Assembly (NCBI GenBank): GCA_913052135.1
Contig: CAJXDY010000003.1
Coordinates: forward strand, 27,536-91,535
From: UBA8106 sp913052135
GTDB taxonomy: Bacteria; Acidobacteriota; Vicinamibacteria; Vicinamibacterales; UBA823
Length of the DNA stretch: 64,000 nucleotides
Direction: 5' to 3'
The translations under genes and the position numbers were made by a program. This document shows, one piece after another, positions 1-9,525 of the stretch. The first letter of the stretch is position 1, and each line of letters starts with the position of its first letter. The notes beneath the pieces were generated by a model that was not told the DNA's origin, did not search any database, and saw only the letters and a list, made by a program, of their open reading frames with translations.

Positions 1-659
1 TTAGTGATGATTGACATGAGTGTTCGTGGTTCGTGATTAAAAACCGCCGTGAGTTCCCCGCCTAGTTTTTTAAACAGCGGAGGACTTGCGATCATGCCGT
101 ATTTGATTACTTCGTAGAGACCTGCACGAAATTCACGACGTGGCAGTGTGTCTAACAATTGTGGGTCGATAGCTACTAGTCTTGGTGGATGAAAGGCCCC
201 AATGAGGTTCTTGCCGAGTTTGTGGTTAATGCCGACTTTACCGCCGATAGAGCTATCGACTTGAGCCAAGAGCGTTGTTGGTACGTGAACGAGTGAAAGA
301 CCCCGCAAGAATGTAGCTGCAGCATATCCAGCGACATCACCAACGACTCCGCCTCCTACAGCAATGAGCACGCTATGACGATCAGCTCCAGCTCGGATAA
401 GTGCATCATAAATGTAATCAACCGTCTGCTGGCGCTTGTAGCGCTCGCCATCAGGAATCAAGATGGTTTCTGCGCCAGGGATTGCTCGGCCGATTGTTTG
501 GCCATGGAGTTTCCAGACAAGTTGATTGGAGATAATGAATGGTCTATGTGACAAGATAGTTTCATGCAGCAGTGTCTCGAGATTGGCAATAAGGCCAGAG
601 CCAATATGGACCGGATAGGTGTGACTGCCTGATTTGATTTTGACTTGAATGGGTTTCAT
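1..659 (-). CDS. aroB: 3-dehydroquinate synthase, C-terminal part beyond window edge
   Basis: AroB converts DAHP to 3-dehydroquinate, the second step of the shikimate pathway, in the cytoplasm using NAD+ and a divalent metal. The minus-strand frame starts at an ATG (657-659) and stays open to base 1, giving about 219 residues of a protein that is usually near 360. The NAD-binding stretch GGGVVGDVAGYAAATFLRG, the motif VPTTLLAQVDSSIGGKVGIN and then GKNLIGAFHPP are all visible and diagnostic for the family. It is divergent from proS. The C-terminal metal-binding domain is outside the window, so intactness cannot be judged. Confidence 0.95.
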   Translation of the reverse strand, partial: MKPIQVKIKSGSHTYPVHIGSGLIANLETLLHETILSHRPFIISNQLVWKLHGQTIGRAIPGAETILIPDGERYKRQQTVDYIYDALIRAGADRHSVLIAVGGGVVGDVAGYAAATFLRGLSLVHVPTTLLAQVDSSIGGKVGINHKLGKNLIGAFHPPRLVAIDPQLLDTLPRREFRAGLYEVIKYGMIASPPLFKKLGGELTAVFNHEPRTLMSIIT

Positions 660-798
660 GATGAATCCGAGTAAGAATAATTTAGGTGTTCGATGGTAGG
701 ATACAGTAATTCGCCCCCTTCGGAGCCCTCCTACGCTCGAATACACTGAAGGGTGCAGTAATTGTGAGCGGATCAATAAAAATTAAGGTGGCGTATCG

Positions 799-2250
799 AT
801 GGCGGAGAAAAATACTACATTTGTAAAGGAAATCACTCCTCAGTCAGAAGATTTTTCGAGGTGGTACCTGGATGTAGTAAGAAAAGCCGAACTCGCTGAT
901 TATTCACCAGTCAAGGGCTTGATGGTTATTCGGCCGTACGGCTATGCGATTTGGGAGTTGATGCAGAAAGCGTTGGATGATCGATTTAAAGCGACAGGAC
1001 ATGTTAATGCTTATTTCCCATTATTTATTCCGGAATCACTTCTAAAAAAAGAGGCTGCTCATGTTAAGGGCTTCGCACCTCAAGTTGCTTGGGTTACCCA
1101 CGGCGGTGACGAAGAGTTGGATGAGCGGCTCGTTGTAAGACCAACGTCTGAAGCAATTGTAGGCACGATGTACTCAAAATGGATTCAATCGTGGCGTGAC
1201 TTACCATTACTCATTAATCAATGGGGAAATGTTGTCCGATGGGAGAAGGTGACCAGACCATTTTTACGTACAACCGAATTTCTTTGGCAGGAAGGTCACA
1301 CTGCCCATGAAACCGAGGAAGAGGCTGAGAAAGAGGCCTTGCAAATGCTAGGAGTTTATAAAGACTTCGCTAAACGTGAACTCGCGATGCCTGTTGTGGA
1401 GGGTAGAAAGAGCGAAAGCGAGAAATTTGCAGGTGCAGTGCATACGTATTCGATAGAGGCTTTGATGGGTGATGCTCGTGCACTCCAGGCTGGGACTTCC
1501 CATCACTTAGGGCAAAACTTTGCAAAGGTCTTCGACATCACGTTTCAGGCTCGTGACAAATCCGTACAGCACGTTTGGCAAACTTCATGGGGTTTGTCCA
1601 CTCGTTTGGTTGGTGGTGTTGTCATGATGCACGGCGATGACAGTGGTCTGGTCTTACCACCTCGGGTCGCCCCACACCAAGTCGTGATCGTTCCAATTCA
1701 ACGTGGAAACTGGAAAGAGACCGTTCTACCACACGTCACAGCTGTTGAGCAGCAGTTACGAGATGCCGGTATTCGAGTCAAACTTGACGACCGGGAAGCC
1801 TATACTCCAGGATGGAAATTTTCTGAATGGGAAATGCGAGGTGTTCCCTTGCGTCTAGAGATCGGCCCTAAGGATGTCGAAAAATCTCAAGTCGTGTTGG
1901 CACGCCGTGATACGAGGGACAAAATTTCGACGTCGCGAGACAACTTGGTGATTTCCGTCCAGACGCTTCTTAGAGAAATCCAAGATAATTTATATGAACG
2001 AGCCTGTCACTTTTTGGAGCAGCGGACGATTCGTACAGAATCGTATAAAGACTTTACGGAAATGATGCAAGGAAGGCCAGGGTTTGTAATTGCACCGTGG
2101 TGTGGTGATAGGTCTTGCGAAGAGCGAATTAAGGCTGCAACACAGGCAACGATTAGAAATCTACCGCTTGATAAATCTGAGGTGAATGGTACGTGTATAG
2201 CGTGTGATTTACCAGCGCACGAAGAGGCTTATTTTGCGAAAGCCTATTGA
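799..2250 (+). CDS. proS: Prolyl-tRNA synthetase, archaeal/eukaryotic type (ProS type 3)
   Basis: This class II synthetase charges tRNA-Pro with proline in the cytoplasm. At 483 residues it matches the short archaeal/eukaryotic-like form and lacks the INS editing domain of the common bacterial enzyme. Class II motif 2 is seen around VVRWEKVTRPFLRTTEFLWQ. The C-terminal region carries Cys pairs (WCGDRSCE and CIAC) that would bind zinc, and the protein ends in Tyr (AKAY), all typical of this type. The ATG is preceded by AAGGTGG at 785-791 with 7 bases of spacing. It converges on tatC with a 14-base gap. Confidence 0.96.
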   Translation: MAEKNTTFVKEITPQSEDFSRWYLDVVRKAELADYSPVKGLMVIRPYGYAIWELMQKALDDRFKATGHVNAYFPLFIPESLLKKEAAHVKGFAPQVAWVTHGGDEELDERLVVRPTSEAIVGTMYSKWIQSWRDLPLLINQWGNVVRWEKVTRPFLRTTEFLWQEGHTAHETEEEAEKEALQMLGVYKDFAKRELAMPVVEGRKSESEKFAGAVHTYSIEALMGDARALQAGTSHHLGQNFAKVFDITFQARDKSVQHVWQTSWGLSTRLVGGVVMMHGDDSGLVLPPRVAPHQVVIVPIQRGNWKETVLPHVTAVEQQLRDAGIRVKLDDREAYTPGWKFSEWEMRGVPLRLEIGPKDVEKSQVVLARRDTRDKISTSRDNLVISVQTLLREIQDNLYERACHFLEQRTIRTESYKDFTEMMQGRPGFVIAPWCGDRSCEERIKAATQATIRNLPLDKSEVNGTCIACDLPAHEEAYFAKAY

Positions 2251-2264
2251 ACCGCTCGGTAGTC

Positions 2265-3089
2265 TCACTTCGTTGATTCATCGTCGAGGGAACGTTTCCT
2301 AAATACGTGGGCAATCAGAATGCTTAACCCGTAAAGCATGATCATTGGCACTGCCATGGCCGTTTGTGTTACTGGATCAGCAGACGGTGTGAGTATTGCA
2401 GCGATGATGAAAATAATTAGAATTGCGTACTTCGTGTTTTTGATAAGGAATTTTGGCGTCACTAGCCCGAGGCGTGCCAAGAAGAATATAAGGGTTGGCA
2501 GTTGGAAGACAATTCCCATGGCCAGGAGCATCTTGACGTAGAGTGAAAAGACCGGACCAATTTTTGGCAAGAACTCCATGTAATCCGTTGAGAAACCCGC
2601 AAAAAACTTCCAGGCTAGCGGAAAAACAGCATAATGTGAAAATAGAGCTCCCACGATAAAAAACATTGTGGAAAAAACAACAAAAGGGATCGCGAATCGC
2701 TTTTCGTTCTGAAACAAGCCAGGGGAAATGAAGAGCCAGACTTGGGTCAAGGTGTATGGTGTCGCCAGCACGAGACCTGCTAGTGCAGCAATCTTCATGT
2801 AGAGGAAGAAAGCCTCACCCGGTTCAGTGTAGATGAGTTTTCCACCCTCTGGGAGCACCTGCTGCAACGGCACCATGATAAATTCGAAGATATATTTAAT
2901 AAATCCAAATGCAATTAGGAACCCGGCGAGAATTCCCAGCACCGTGCGGACCAAACGTTTTCTGAGTTCATCTAGGTGATCCAGAAATGACATCCGACCA
3001 GCTGACGAATCATCGGCAGGATCGGCATCTCCTGGTGGTAACGGAGCGAGTTCGCCAGAGGGTGTTTCGGATTTTGATTCCAACGCCAT
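2265..3089 (-). CDS. tatC: Sec-independent protein translocase TatC
   Basis: TatC is the polytopic inner-membrane receptor that recognises twin-arginine signal peptides and builds the Tat export channel with TatA. The 274-residue protein has the family signature FLDHLDELRKRL near residue 34, then six hydrophobic segments. A Pro/Asp-rich N-terminal extension of about 32 residues precedes the signature, and an internal Met at residue 33 is an alternative start. The chosen start has only a weak ribosome site. It lies 20 bases downstream of tatA. Several Tat-signal proteins are encoded later in this window, which fits a working Tat system. Confidence 0.95.
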   Translation of the reverse strand: MALESKSETPSGELAPLPPGDADPADDSSAGRMSFLDHLDELRKRLVRTVLGILAGFLIAFGFIKYIFEFIMVPLQQVLPEGGKLIYTEPGEAFFLYMKIAALAGLVLATPYTLTQVWLFISPGLFQNEKRFAIPFVVFSTMFFIVGALFSHYAVFPLAWKFFAGFSTDYMEFLPKIGPVFSLYVKMLLAMGIVFQLPTLIFFLARLGLVTPKFLIKNTKYAILIIFIIAAILTPSADPVTQTAMAVPMIMLYGLSILIAHVFRKRSLDDESTK

Positions 3090-3109
3090 CGAGAATTAAT
3101 CAACCACCT

Positions 3110-3409
3110 TTACGACTGACTCTTACTTGGCGTAGTAGGCGTTGATGCCGGAGGTGTCTGACTTTCGTCGTTTGTATTATCTTTTTCAGCTATTGGATCG
3201 TTTTTTGGAGTGTTGAGCGGTGGTGTTTTGTGCTCTTCGACACGGATCTCTTCCTCCAAGGTATTCCTTAAATCGTTTGAAGCCCGCTTGAATTCACCGA
3301 TACTCTTGCCAAGAGATTTACCAAGTTCAGGCAGCTTACGTGGTCCGAAAATAATTAAAGCAATTACAAATATGATGATAAGTTCGGGCATTCCGATTGA
3401 ACCAAACAT
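3110..3409 (-). CDS. tatA: Sec-independent protein translocase TatA/E
   Basis: TatA oligomerises in the membrane to form the Tat conduit. The 99-residue protein has one N-terminal membrane helix (residues 8-22), the hinge FGPRKLPELGKSLG, an amphipathic helix, and a low-complexity Pro/Thr/Ser tail. The ATG follows AAGGAG with 9 bases of spacing on the minus strand. It is co-directional with tatC and presumably cotranscribed. No separate tatB is seen nearby, so this may be a two-component TatAC system in which TatA also serves as TatB, although a tatB could lie elsewhere in the genome. Confidence 0.95.
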   Translation of the reverse strand: MFGSIGMPELIIIFVIALIIFGPRKLPELGKSLGKSIGEFKRASNDLRNTLEEEIRVEEHKTPPLNTPKNDPIAEKDNTNDESQTPPASTPTTPSKSQS

Positions 3410-3648
3410 CGCCTACCACTCCTTCGTTAGCACGTTTGACTGTTGTCGGCTTCAAGATCACAAATGATTACACCGACATCTATGGTAATCAGCAACTCGA
3501 CAGCAGAACCCTCGGCATGAGGGTTTCCAGCACGTGCAAGTAACTGATTGCATTATAGAAACGTCCGCTTCTCTGGTCAAGCAGTCTGGTATCTGTCAGC
3601 GCTTGGAACTAATTGTTGGATAGGGGCTTATCTGTTAGTATCGAGTTT

Positions 3649-5268
3649 ATGAGAATGCTCGGATCTTCCTCCCTTGCGGTCTGGGCTGTGTTCCTTTCAG
3701 CGGTCACAGGCGGTTTGTTTGGTGGGCGAGTATTAGCAACCCAAGATAGTAGTTTCGAAAAATATAAAGTTTTTGCGACAGCTCTGTCAGTTATTGAGGA
3801 AACCTACGTTGGGGATGTAGACTCTGAGCGCCTCGTATACGGTGCTATTAACGGAATGCTTCAAAAACTCGATCCACATTCGAGTTTTATGGATCCTCGT
3901 TCGTACTCGCAAATGCGTGAACGACAGGAGGGACGTTATTATGGCCTCGGCATCACGATCCAGGTTCGTAATGGTGACATCTCTGTTATCTCACTATTCG
4001 AAGGGTCGCCCGCCTACCGACAGGGGATTCGACGTGGTGATGTCATCGCGAGGATTGAAGAAGAGGATGTCAAGGGTTGGACTAGTGACCAAGCAGTACG
4101 ACGGTTGCGAGGTCCTAAAGGATCGACGGTTAACATCTCCATTCGCCGCGAGGGCTACAACGAGCTAATTCCACTTACGGTCGAACGAGATGAAATCAAC
4201 ATCCCCACGATTCTCGGTGCTTTCATGGTTGATGGTTCGACGGGATACGTGCGTTTACGTGATTTTTCAGAGACGACTGATCGCGATTTAAGTAGCGCAT
4301 TGCACGACTTGTCCGGTCAGGGGATGAAGCAGTTACTGCTCGATCTAAGGAATAACCCCGGTGGACCACTTGACCAGGCCATTAAGGTGGCAAACCGATT
4401 CCTCGCTCGTGGGGACATGATTGTCTATACACGTGGGCGAATTCAGAATTCCGACCAGGATTATCATGCCAGTGAAGACAGTGATTTTACTGAGTTGCCA
4501 TTGGTAATACTGGTGAATAGAAACAGTGCTAGTGCTTCGGAAATTGTTGCCGGTGCGGTGCAAGACCATGATCGTGGCTTAATCGTTGGAGAAACAACGT
4601 TTGGAAAAGCTCTGGTGCAGTCAGTCTACCGTATAAGCCAAGGAGCTGGACTTGCTCTAACGACGGCACGCTATTACACGCCCAGCGGACGACTCATTCA
4701 ACGTCCGTGGGACGGTGAGTTTTCTGAGTATTTGACTTACTCTCTTCGTGAGCAAGAAGTGGAGCGTGATCATGAGATCTCTGATTTAAAGTACACGTCT
4801 GGGGGTCGTCAGGTCTATGGCGGCGGCGGCATTGAACCGGATTTTTTTAAGCCTGGCCCTATAGAGGGTTTTGTTCCAACTGAATTTGGGAGATTACTTT
4901 ACGCTCGGCAGACATTTCCTCGTTACGCGCAAAAGTACTCCGCATATGGCGACACGCGTATTACTGCGACGGCGACAGGCCGTGAGACGGTTTCGCGAGG
5001 TTTTGAAGTGTCTGATGCGATGATGCATGACTTTAAATCGTTTTTGGGCGGTGAGCGGATCTCGATTAATGAAGAATTATTTATGAATGACAGATTGTTT
5101 ATCCGCAGTATGATTCGCTATGAAATTGACCTGGCTCTATTTGGGATCGTCGAAGCTCGTCAAAGGTTGTTGAACGATGACCCACAGGCTTGGTATGGCC
5201 TCAGCCGGTTCAAGGAAGCCCAGGAACTTTCGCTTTTATCGAAAAACAAGACTTTAGTGAATCCCTGA
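3649..5268 (+). CDS. S41 family C-terminal processing peptidase (CtpA/Prc type)
   Basis: This is an exported serine protease that removes C-terminal segments of envelope proteins. I chose the ATG at 3649 because it gives a clean signal peptide (MRMLGSSSLAVWAVF...). A TTG at 3613 would add 12 residues. A PDZ domain lies at about residues 80-170 (GLGITIQV, GSPAYRQGIRRGD). The S41 core follows, with the substrate loop LRNNPGG, the nucleophile motif SASASE at 293-298 and the general-base Lys in FGKALVQ at Lys320, the usual Ser/Lys dyad. The final 130 residues are less conserved. It is a single gene with 412 bases before smc. Confidence 0.93.
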   Translation: MRMLGSSSLAVWAVFLSAVTGGLFGGRVLATQDSSFEKYKVFATALSVIEETYVGDVDSERLVYGAINGMLQKLDPHSSFMDPRSYSQMRERQEGRYYGLGITIQVRNGDISVISLFEGSPAYRQGIRRGDVIARIEEEDVKGWTSDQAVRRLRGPKGSTVNISIRREGYNELIPLTVERDEINIPTILGAFMVDGSTGYVRLRDFSETTDRDLSSALHDLSGQGMKQLLLDLRNNPGGPLDQAIKVANRFLARGDMIVYTRGRIQNSDQDYHASEDSDFTELPLVILVNRNSASASEIVAGAVQDHDRGLIVGETTFGKALVQSVYRISQGAGLALTTARYYTPSGRLIQRPWDGEFSEYLTYSLREQEVERDHEISDLKYTSGGRQVYGGGGIEPDFFKPGPIEGFVPTEFGRLLYARQTFPRYAQKYSAYGDTRITATATGRETVSRGFEVSDAMMHDFKSFLGGERISINEELFMNDRLFIRSMIRYEIDLALFGIVEARQRLLNDDPQAWYGLSRFKEAQELSLLSKNKTLVNP

Positions 5269-5680
5269 GACATTCTGTAAACCCACCCCTTTTTCGTTTC
5301 ACAAGCCTTGGCGACAGCTTTGGATAACAATATTTTGTGGGGTAAATTACTCTTGCCCCAAGGGGTAGCACCTTGGTACACTTAGCCCAATAAAAGCATG
5401 GAAACTGGGCCTGTATGTAGATTCCAGAATGAGGAGCTGGAGTCACGGTATTTGTCGCTAAATGCGGTATTTAGTCGTTTTAGGCCGGTGGTGATGGATA
5501 TGTGCCTACCTCGGTCGAGGGGGCAGTTAGTGGTCATTTTACAATATGGCACCCCTCTAGGTTCCGATGAGGAATTTCCAGCCGTTCGTCGGCGTTCGAT
5601 TACGTCCAACCGCACGGCTAGTTTTACGTACGCGGATGTTTAACTGGCTTGGCATATTTATTTGGTGAGGAGTCAAGGGA
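5269..5680 (+). other. 412-base gap without a supported gene
   Basis: I see no protein I can support between the S41 peptidase and smc. Short open frames on both strands (for example an 81-codon frame at 5398-5643) have no recognisable domain and no ribosome site. Two small inverted repeats are present: CCAAGG/CCTTGG at 5358-5376 with a 7-base loop, and CTAAAT/ATTTAG at 5458-5474 with a 5-base loop. The second could be an operator for smc or chance. The smc promoter should lie here, but I cannot place it with confidence. Confidence 0.5.
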
Positions 5681-8600
5681 ATGCAGCAAGGTATTCAACT
5701 GCACAACCTGGAGATCTCGGGTTTCAAAAGTTTTCCAGACCGTTCTGAATTGGCATTTGATCAAGGCGTAACGGCTATCGTCGGCCCAAACGGATGCGGA
5801 AAGAGCAACTTGGTCGACGCTATTACCTGGGTGCTTGGTGAACAGAGTGCCAAAAGTTTACGGGGCTCCAGGATGGAGGATGTGATTTTCAGCGGTAGTG
5901 ATGGCCGCAAGCCGACATCTGCAGCCGAGGTCAAACTGTTGTTGAAAGGCGTGGTTTCTGCCAGCAATGGTAACGGGAATGGCCACAATGTCCCTGTTGC
6001 GGTTGAGCACAGCGATGTGCCGGTGGTGACTCAAGATGCAGAATTAGCGGGAGTTAGATCTCGTGATGTCGTTGTTTCAAGGCGCCTCTATCGTTCTGGT
6101 GAAAGTGAATACCTCATTGACGGTAAAGTGTGTCGCCTTCGTGACGTTCAGGATCTCCTGATGGATGCGGGTGTTGGCGTTAAGGGCTATGCGGTCATCG
6201 AACAGGGCAAGATTGGACAGATTTTAAGCGCACGCGCACATGATCGTCGGCTCTTGATAGAAGAAGCTGCGGGTGTAACGAAATATAAGAGTCGACGTCA
6301 TGCTGCCGAGTTAAAACTAGACGCAGCACAGCAAAACTTGGTTCGTGTTGAGGATATTGTCTACGAGGTTCAGAAGCAGCGGAATGCTTTAAAGAGACAG
6401 GCTGCAAAGGCTCGTCGATATCGACGGTTGCGTGACGAATTGCGTAAATGGGAGAAAGTTGGATTTGCGCATCGATATCAGTTGTTAGGTGAGACGGTAG
6501 AGGCTGCGCGTCTCGAACTTGCGGAAGCACGTTCCCGAGAAGAGGTCGCTGCAGACAGTCTCTCCCAGGTCGAAACGCGCCAAGAGCAGTTGCGTGTCAA
6601 GTTGGCTGAAAGTGAAACCAAGGTCACGTCCAATCGTGACACCGTTCATGCATGTGACCTTGATATTAAAAAACGGCAGCAGCAGATCGAATTTGATAAA
6701 GAACAGATCTCAAATTTAAATGTAACGTTGCAGGAATTACGTAGTGAAGTTAGCAATCTCGAATTACGTCAAGAGCCGGCGGGTATCGATCTTACAGAAC
6801 GTCGAAAGAACGCTGATTTAGTGAGACGTGAGCGAGATCAGGTTGCTCAGCAATTGTCGGAAGTTGAAGTTGAGAACCTAGGGATTCGGCAAACTGTAGA
6901 AGATAAGGAGACAGGTGTTGAGGCGTGCCGAAGTGATGTGTTCTCAGTTATTAATACTGCGACCACGCTGCAGCATGCTTTAGAGCACGCAACAAATGCC
7001 CAAACGAGACTTTTTGATGACTTAGCTAAGATTGATATTGAAAACCAGGATGTGCAGTCTGAAACTGAGCAACTCTCAGCGACCCATCAAACGATGGCTG
7101 AAGCACGTGCTCTTGTGCAGAAGGATCTAGATGCAGTTTTAGAAACTTATGGCAAGTGTCAACGTGAATTATCTACGCTTCGTGAGCAACATAGTGCCTT
7201 ACTTGACAAGGCTAATACATCTGATCGCGATATCGCGACTCTTGCAGCGCGTCTGCAGTCTCTCGAAGAATTAAGTGCGGCACGAGCCGGTTACATTGAC
7301 GGTGCACGGTTTATCCTTTCGCAAAAGAGTGAAACCATTCCTCATTTAGGATCAGTTGCTGATTACGTCAACGTCGCTCCTGAGTACGAATGTGCTGTTG
7401 AAGCTTGTTTGGGAAATCTGTTGCAGTACGTTGTAGTGTCTCGGCATGTTCATGCGACGGAGTGGTTGGCGTACATTCGCAAGGAAAAACCAGGTCGTTG
7501 TGGATTTCTGGTGGTGGATGACTCACCTGTAGAAACTGAACAATCTGAAAATATAACGCCTGCAGAACTCTTGTCGGTGGAATCTGTCGTTAAAGTTGAG
7601 GGCCCATACGCAGCGGCTATCCGTGAAGCCATTCGCGTAGTCGCTGGGCAGATTGCGATTGCTAAAACTCCTGAGCAGGCGATAACGGTTGCCGGCCAGA
7701 CAAGTCGACAGATTGTGACATTGTCAGGAGATATTTTCAGTGGTTCAAGATTGGTATGTGGTGGAGGTAAGACTGAGGCGCTTGGGATACTGGCCACTAA
7801 ACGAGAAGTGAAAGAGCTGCAGAGTAAACTGCTAACTATGCGAAGTAAGGCAGAGGTCATCACGGCCGAACTTCAAACACTCAACCATGCGCAGGTCGAT
7901 CTCGAGTCAAAGATTGCAGGATTTGACGGGGATCAAAGAAAGCATGAGAAAGCATTACTTGAGTATGACCTGCAGTTAGGAACCTTGGGTAACGAGTCGT
8001 CCCGCCTTCAACGTAAACAAGACCTTCTTAATATTGAACGGCAGAAAGCTGAAGAAGAACAACAGAGTATTAAGACTCGCCAGGGTGAAGTCCAAGAATC
8101 GCTTGAACAGATAGGTCTGAAAAAACTGAGGGCAGATGAGCGTTTGACGCTGGCCCAGCAAGACTTGTTTCAAGCCAAAACTGAGATTGAAGTGTTGAGA
8201 CAACGGCTTGCAGAGTCTAAGGCTTCCTATGCAGCCTTGACAGAGCGTTCTGCGGCAACCGAGACTGATGTACACAGGCTCGAGGAATTAGTAACAGACC
8301 TTGAGGCAAGGTTAGCAGCGCAAACGGAAGCAGTGGGTCGGGCCGAAGCTCGATGTGAATCGTTACACTCTGGTATTGAAAGTACTGAGGAAGAATTGGC
8401 CAGAGAGGTTGCAAATTTTGATTTGCTTCGTTCTGCTGTGAAGTTAGGATCCGACGAAGTGCTGGAGTTGCGTCGCGATTTTAGCGCCTTGGATGAAACT
8501 ATTAGAACATCACGATCTGAACTCGATGAGATTCGCGATAAGGTTGGTCAATTCAAGGTTTCTTGTGCCACAGCGGAGGCAGATTTATCACATTTGAGTA

Positions 8601-9466
8601 ACTCCTGCCTTGAAGCTACCCAGCTGGATCTAGACACTGTTGTTGCTGAGGTGGCCCAATTGGAGTCGGACGGTGCAATTCAGTCCGATATTGATACGGC
8701 TGACACTCATGATGATCTCGAAGAAGAGGCTGATTTTTCAGACACAGAAGCTATTGATGATAGCGTAGGCGCCAACTTGCACCTCGATAGCGAGAGTTCA
8801 GAGTCTGCGTCTGAGCCTCGTCCACTAACGGCAGATGAAATGATCGTGCGAATTCGTTCGAAAATCGATCGACTAGGTGCCGTGAATATGATGGCTATTG
8901 ACCAATTCGATGAATTGGAAACTCGGCATGCCTTCTTGACGTCGCAACAGCAAGATCTCCTGGACTCGATTGCAGCAACTACCACTGCTATCAAAAAAAT
9001 TAATAAAACCACTAAAGAACGTTTCCAAGAGGCGTTCGAAGCGATTAACACACACTTTCAGTCTACATTTTCAACTTTGTTCGGAGGAGGGCGGGCTGGT
9101 TTAGTCTTGCTTGACGAAACTGATGTTCTCGAAAGTGGAGTAGATATCATTGCACAGCCACCCGGTAAGCGTTTACAGAGTGTTCAGTTGCTTTCAGGTG
9201 GGGAAAAAGCGATGTGTGCTATGGCGCTTATGTTTGCCATTTTTAAATACAAACCAAGTCCATTTTGTCTGCTTGATGAAATTGACGCACCACTAGATGA
9301 CGCAAACATTGGCCGCTTCATTGATATGTTGCGTGGGATGCAAGATCATACCCAGTTCATTTTGATCACACACAACCGCAAAACGATGGAAATTGCCAAT
9401 CGTCTTTATGGGGTGACCATGGAAGAACCGGGCGTGTCCAAACTCATCTCAATGCAGGTTACCTGA
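5681..9466 (+). CDS. smc: Chromosome segregation ATPase SMC
   Basis: SMC dimers with ScpA/ScpB form the condensin that organises and segregates the chromosome. The 1261-residue protein has the Walker A GPNGCGKSN at residues 35-43, long coiled coils either side of a hinge (roughly 525-690), then the ABC signature LLSGGEKAM and the Walker B PFCLLDEIDAPLDD near the C-terminus. Two insertions are unusual: an Asn/Gly-rich piece near residue 90, and a highly acidic, Ser/Asp/Glu-rich piece at about 996-1047 shortly before the C-terminal head. The start follows AAGGGA. No scpA or scpB is adjacent. Confidence 0.97.
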   Translation: MQQGIQLHNLEISGFKSFPDRSELAFDQGVTAIVGPNGCGKSNLVDAITWVLGEQSAKSLRGSRMEDVIFSGSDGRKPTSAAEVKLLLKGVVSASNGNGNGHNVPVAVEHSDVPVVTQDAELAGVRSRDVVVSRRLYRSGESEYLIDGKVCRLRDVQDLLMDAGVGVKGYAVIEQGKIGQILSARAHDRRLLIEEAAGVTKYKSRRHAAELKLDAAQQNLVRVEDIVYEVQKQRNALKRQAAKARRYRRLRDELRKWEKVGFAHRYQLLGETVEAARLELAEARSREEVAADSLSQVETRQEQLRVKLAESETKVTSNRDTVHACDLDIKKRQQQIEFDKEQISNLNVTLQELRSEVSNLELRQEPAGIDLTERRKNADLVRRERDQVAQQLSEVEVENLGIRQTVEDKETGVEACRSDVFSVINTATTLQHALEHATNAQTRLFDDLAKIDIENQDVQSETEQLSATHQTMAEARALVQKDLDAVLETYGKCQRELSTLREQHSALLDKANTSDRDIATLAARLQSLEELSAARAGYIDGARFILSQKSETIPHLGSVADYVNVAPEYECAVEACLGNLLQYVVVSRHVHATEWLAYIRKEKPGRCGFLVVDDSPVETEQSENITPAELLSVESVVKVEGPYAAAIREAIRVVAGQIAIAKTPEQAITVAGQTSRQIVTLSGDIFSGSRLVCGGGKTEALGILATKREVKELQSKLLTMRSKAEVITAELQTLNHAQVDLESKIAGFDGDQRKHEKALLEYDLQLGTLGNESSRLQRKQDLLNIERQKAEEEQQSIKTRQGEVQESLEQIGLKKLRADERLTLAQQDLFQAKTEIEVLRQRLAESKASYAALTERSAATETDVHRLEELVTDLEARLAAQTEAVGRAEARCESLHSGIESTEEELAREVANFDLLRSAVKLGSDEVLELRRDFSALDETIRTSRSELDEIRDKVGQFKVSCATAEADLSHLSNSCLEATQLDLDTVVAEVAQLESDGAIQSDIDTADTHDDLEEEADFSDTEAIDDSVGANLHLDSESSESASEPRPLTADEMIVRIRSKIDRLGAVNMMAIDQFDELETRHAFLTSQQQDLLDSIAATTTAIKKINKTTKERFQEAFEAINTHFQSTFSTLFGGGRAGLVLLDETDVLESGVDIIAQPPGKRLQSVQLLSGGEKAMCAMALMFAIFKYKPSPFCLLDEIDAPLDDANIGRFIDMLRGMQDHTQFILITHNRKTMEIANRLYGVTMEEPGVSKLISMQVT

Positions 9467-9525
9467 GAGGCTCACTACAGGCCTGATAGCTGTCATTGAA
9501 TAATTCTTACTTATCTTGTTGAAGA

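Noticed and set aside
660..798. Possible T-box or other riboswitch upstream of proS
   Set aside because: Only 139 bases are available and there is no T-box sequence or terminator/antiterminator pair.
5398..5643. An 81-codon frame in the gap before smc
   Set aside because: It has no ribosome site, no recognisable domain, and competing open frames of the same length on the other strand.
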